A stretch of 64,000 bases of DNA. Origin: Virgibacillus salarius (lineage in GTDB: Bacteria > Bacillota > Bacilli > Bacillales > Amphibacillaceae). The stretch covers positions 3,045 to 67,044 of the forward strand of contig NZ_BAAACY010000106.1 of NCBI RefSeq assembly GCF_039521925.1. Reading direction: 5' to 3'. Of this stretch, positions 62,775-64,000 are shown piece after piece. The notes beneath the pieces are model-generated. The model was given only the letters and a program-made list of their open reading frames with translations, had not been told where the DNA came from and made no database searches. How positions within the stretch are numbered: position 1 is the stretch's first letter; every line of letters starts with the position of its first letter. Made by a program: the position numbers and the translations under genes.

Positions 62775-62794
62775 GTTGTTGAGGTGATGATCTT

Positions 62795-63697
62795 ATGAAA
62801 GAGGAAAACAAAGGTGCTTCAAAAAATAAGTGGAGCCGAATTTTTCGCAAGAAGTGGTTTTTTCCAGCTGTTTATTTAACAATTGCCGCTGTATTGTTAT
62901 CTGTTGTAGTATGGTATCAAAATATGGATAATCAAGTTCCAGACGCACAGGAAGAGAATGGTGAATACATTCCATCTCATGATCAAGAAGCAGAACCAGT
63001 TTTGGATCAGCAAGAGGTTATTCAAATGCCAGTAACAAACCAAGAAGAAGCAGAAATCGTAACTAAATTTTATGATCCTGATGCAGAACAAGAGGAACTT
63101 GAGAAAGCTTTAATTCTGTATAACAACAAATACTACCAAAGTGATGGTGTAGATATTGCATCAGCAAATGGTGAGACATTTGATGTAGTTGCAGCACTGA
63201 GTGGGACAATACAAGAAGTAAAAAAGGACCCATTGCTTGGTAATGTTGTCATACTTTCACATGAGAATGAGGTAATGACATACTATGCTAGCCTTGAAGA
63301 AGTAAGTGTGAAAAAAGGTGCAGAAGTAAAACAGGGTGATAAGCTTGGTACAGCAGGTAAAAATGTATTTGGTAAGGACAGTGGAACACATGTCTATTTT
63401 GAATTAAGAAAAGATGGCAACAAAGTTAATCCAGAAGCATTCTTTAATCAACCAGTTAGTGCTCTTCATAGCATTACAGAGGAAGCTTCTGAAGAAGCGG
63501 AGTCTACAGAGGATGCGGAGAATTCTGCAGATGAAGAAGGTAAACAGGAAGAAAATGAACAGGTAGATGACACTTCCGAAGAGCAGCCGAAGGAAGATGA
63601 GAATAACGAGGAAGACTCAGGATCTGATGTAAACGATGAGCAAAAACAAAATGAGCAAGACTCGGATGCTACATCTGATGCTTCCGAAAGTGCATAA
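62795..63697 (+). CDS. spoIIQ: Stage II sporulation protein Q (degenerate LytM/M23 domain)
   Basis: Forespore membrane protein whose LytM domain binds SpoIIIAH across the septum. 300 residues: membrane helix ~21-42, LytM domain ~105-215, then an acidic, disordered tail (~230-300) of Glu, Asp, Ser and Gln. Zinc-site residues of active M23 peptidases are missing: the first His is replaced (YYQSDGVDIA) and the HxH motif reads THVYFEL. This fits the structural role known in B. subtilis. SD GAGGTGAT. Confidence 0.93.
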   Translation: MKEENKGASKNKWSRIFRKKWFFPAVYLTIAAVLLSVVVWYQNMDNQVPDAQEENGEYIPSHDQEAEPVLDQQEVIQMPVTNQEEAEIVTKFYDPDAEQEELEKALILYNNKYYQSDGVDIASANGETFDVVAALSGTIQEVKKDPLLGNVVILSHENEVMTYYASLEEVSVKKGAEVKQGDKLGTAGKNVFGKDSGTHVYFELRKDGNKVNPEAFFNQPVSALHSITEEASEEAESTEDAENSADEEGKQEENEQVDDTSEEQPKEDENNEEDSGSDVNDEQKQNEQDSDATSDASESA

Positions 63698-63715
63698 GAA
63701 CAGTGTAAACATATA

Positions 63716-63745
63716 AACCCAGCTCTCACAGCTGGGTTTTTTCTT
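63716..63745 (+). terminator. Terminator after spoIIQ
   Basis: AACCCAGCT (63716-63724)/AGCTGGGTT (63730-63738), perfect 9-bp stem, followed by a T-run. R4 begins three bases later. Confidence 0.92.
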
Positions 63746-63747
63746 AA

Positions 63748-64000
63748 AAGTTAAGAAAGTATAAAATCAGCGCAATGACTGCTTTAAGCCAAGTAGTTAT
63801 TTTGAAATGTTTGATGTATATTGGCAATGCTCCGACGAATTACTTCGCTTTCCGCGGGCACGGCCTTAACTAACTTTGCAAAGAAGAACACGTTGCAAAG
63901 TGGATTTTCGGCTCGCGCAATTCCCGCAGGGGAGTCTACGTAATTCGTCTCCGCTATGAGAAGGTGCAACAATTCTTGTCATAAGTAATAGGTTGACTTT
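63748..64000 (+). repeat. R repeat, copy R4 (runs off window)
   Basis: Same left border AAGTTAAGAAAGTATAAAATC and same order through ...AGGTTGACTTT at the window end. Arm GACGAATTAC here pairs perfectly with GTAATTCGTC, a compensated change relative to R2 (GACTAATTAC/GTAATTAGTC). One extra GGG near 63930. Confidence 0.9.

Noticed and set aside
1..64000. CRISPR arrays, tRNA or rRNA genes, prophage or defence systems
   Set aside because: No regular short direct repeats with spacers, no cloverleaf or rRNA sequence, and no phage or defence-type proteins were recognised.

Overview
The window is a low-GC, almost entirely co-oriented stretch of the chromosome of an endospore-forming Bacillaceae. 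Gene order (ywiB-argS ... fadF-rpoE-pyrG-spo0F-fbaA-tal-murA-glpX-rho-rpmE-tdk-prfA-prmC-spoIIR-ywlC-mntP-ywlE-rpiB-ywlG-glyA-upp-mnaA ... atpIBEFHAGDC-ywzB-ywmB-murA-spoIID-spoIIQ) is the conserved Bacillus-type arrangement. Protein sequences and intergenic repeats resemble the Oceanobacillus/Virgibacillus group; that genus-level placement is inference from memory, not from a search. Nearly all genes are on the + strand; the only supported minus-strand gene is a 56-codon membrane protein at 1609-1779.

Layout. 1-1.8 kb: polyamine genes speE (cut by the window edge) and speB. 2.4-4.5 kb: ywiB-argS. 4.7-6.0 kb: an intact IS200-type insertion sequence abutting the first copy of a ~565-bp repeat (R1, containing an assembly gap). 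6.3-13.8 kb: a fatty-acid beta-oxidation cluster (fadF, thiolase, 3-hydroxyacyl-CoA dehydrogenase, two acyl-CoA dehydrogenases, TetR regulator) with two matching palindromic operators. 14.1-16.4 kb: rpoE and pyrG, the latter behind a GGGCTC-type CTP-sensing attenuator. 16.4-17.6 kb: terminator, transposase remnant, degenerate repeat and R2. 17.7-24.4 kb: spo0F (near-perfect sigma-H promoter), fbaA, tal, murA2, glpX, rho, rpmE (type B). 24.6-28.8 kb: tdk, prfA, prmC, spoIIR and a GNAT-like gene. 28.8-28.9 kb: a cluster of DnaA boxes. 29.2-38.1 kb: ywlC, mntP, a GNAT gene, ywlE with an insertion, a sensor-less chemotaxis receptor, rpiB, ywlG, glyA, upp, mnaA. 38.3-40.5 kb: secreted protease vpr. 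41-48 kb: complete F1Fo ATP synthase operon. 48.5-50.9 kb: ywzB, ywmB, murA1. 51-61 kb: a conserved repeat, R3, and a dppABCDE-ldcA-ykfC-ykfD murein-peptide uptake operon inserted into the usual murA-spoIID neighbourhood. 61.4-63.7 kb: spoIID and spoIIQ; R4 begins at 63748 and runs off the window.

How the genes work together: core metabolism and growth (ATP synthase, glycolysis/gluconeogenesis, nucleotides, cell wall, translation fidelity and termination) are mixed with sporulation signalling (Spo0F phosphorelay, SpoIIR-to-SpoIIGA signalling, SpoIID/SpoIIQ engulfment). The dpp/ykf block imports and trims peptidoglycan peptides, and the fad block feeds electrons from fatty acids to menaquinone.

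The least explained component is the R repeat family: four same-orientation copies of about 565 bp (R4 partial), with nested complementary segments, a perfect 12-bp hairpin and a terminal terminator-like hairpin, sharing a core with other intergenic elements in the window. It is the best candidate for an undescribed structured RNA or non-autonomous mobile element.
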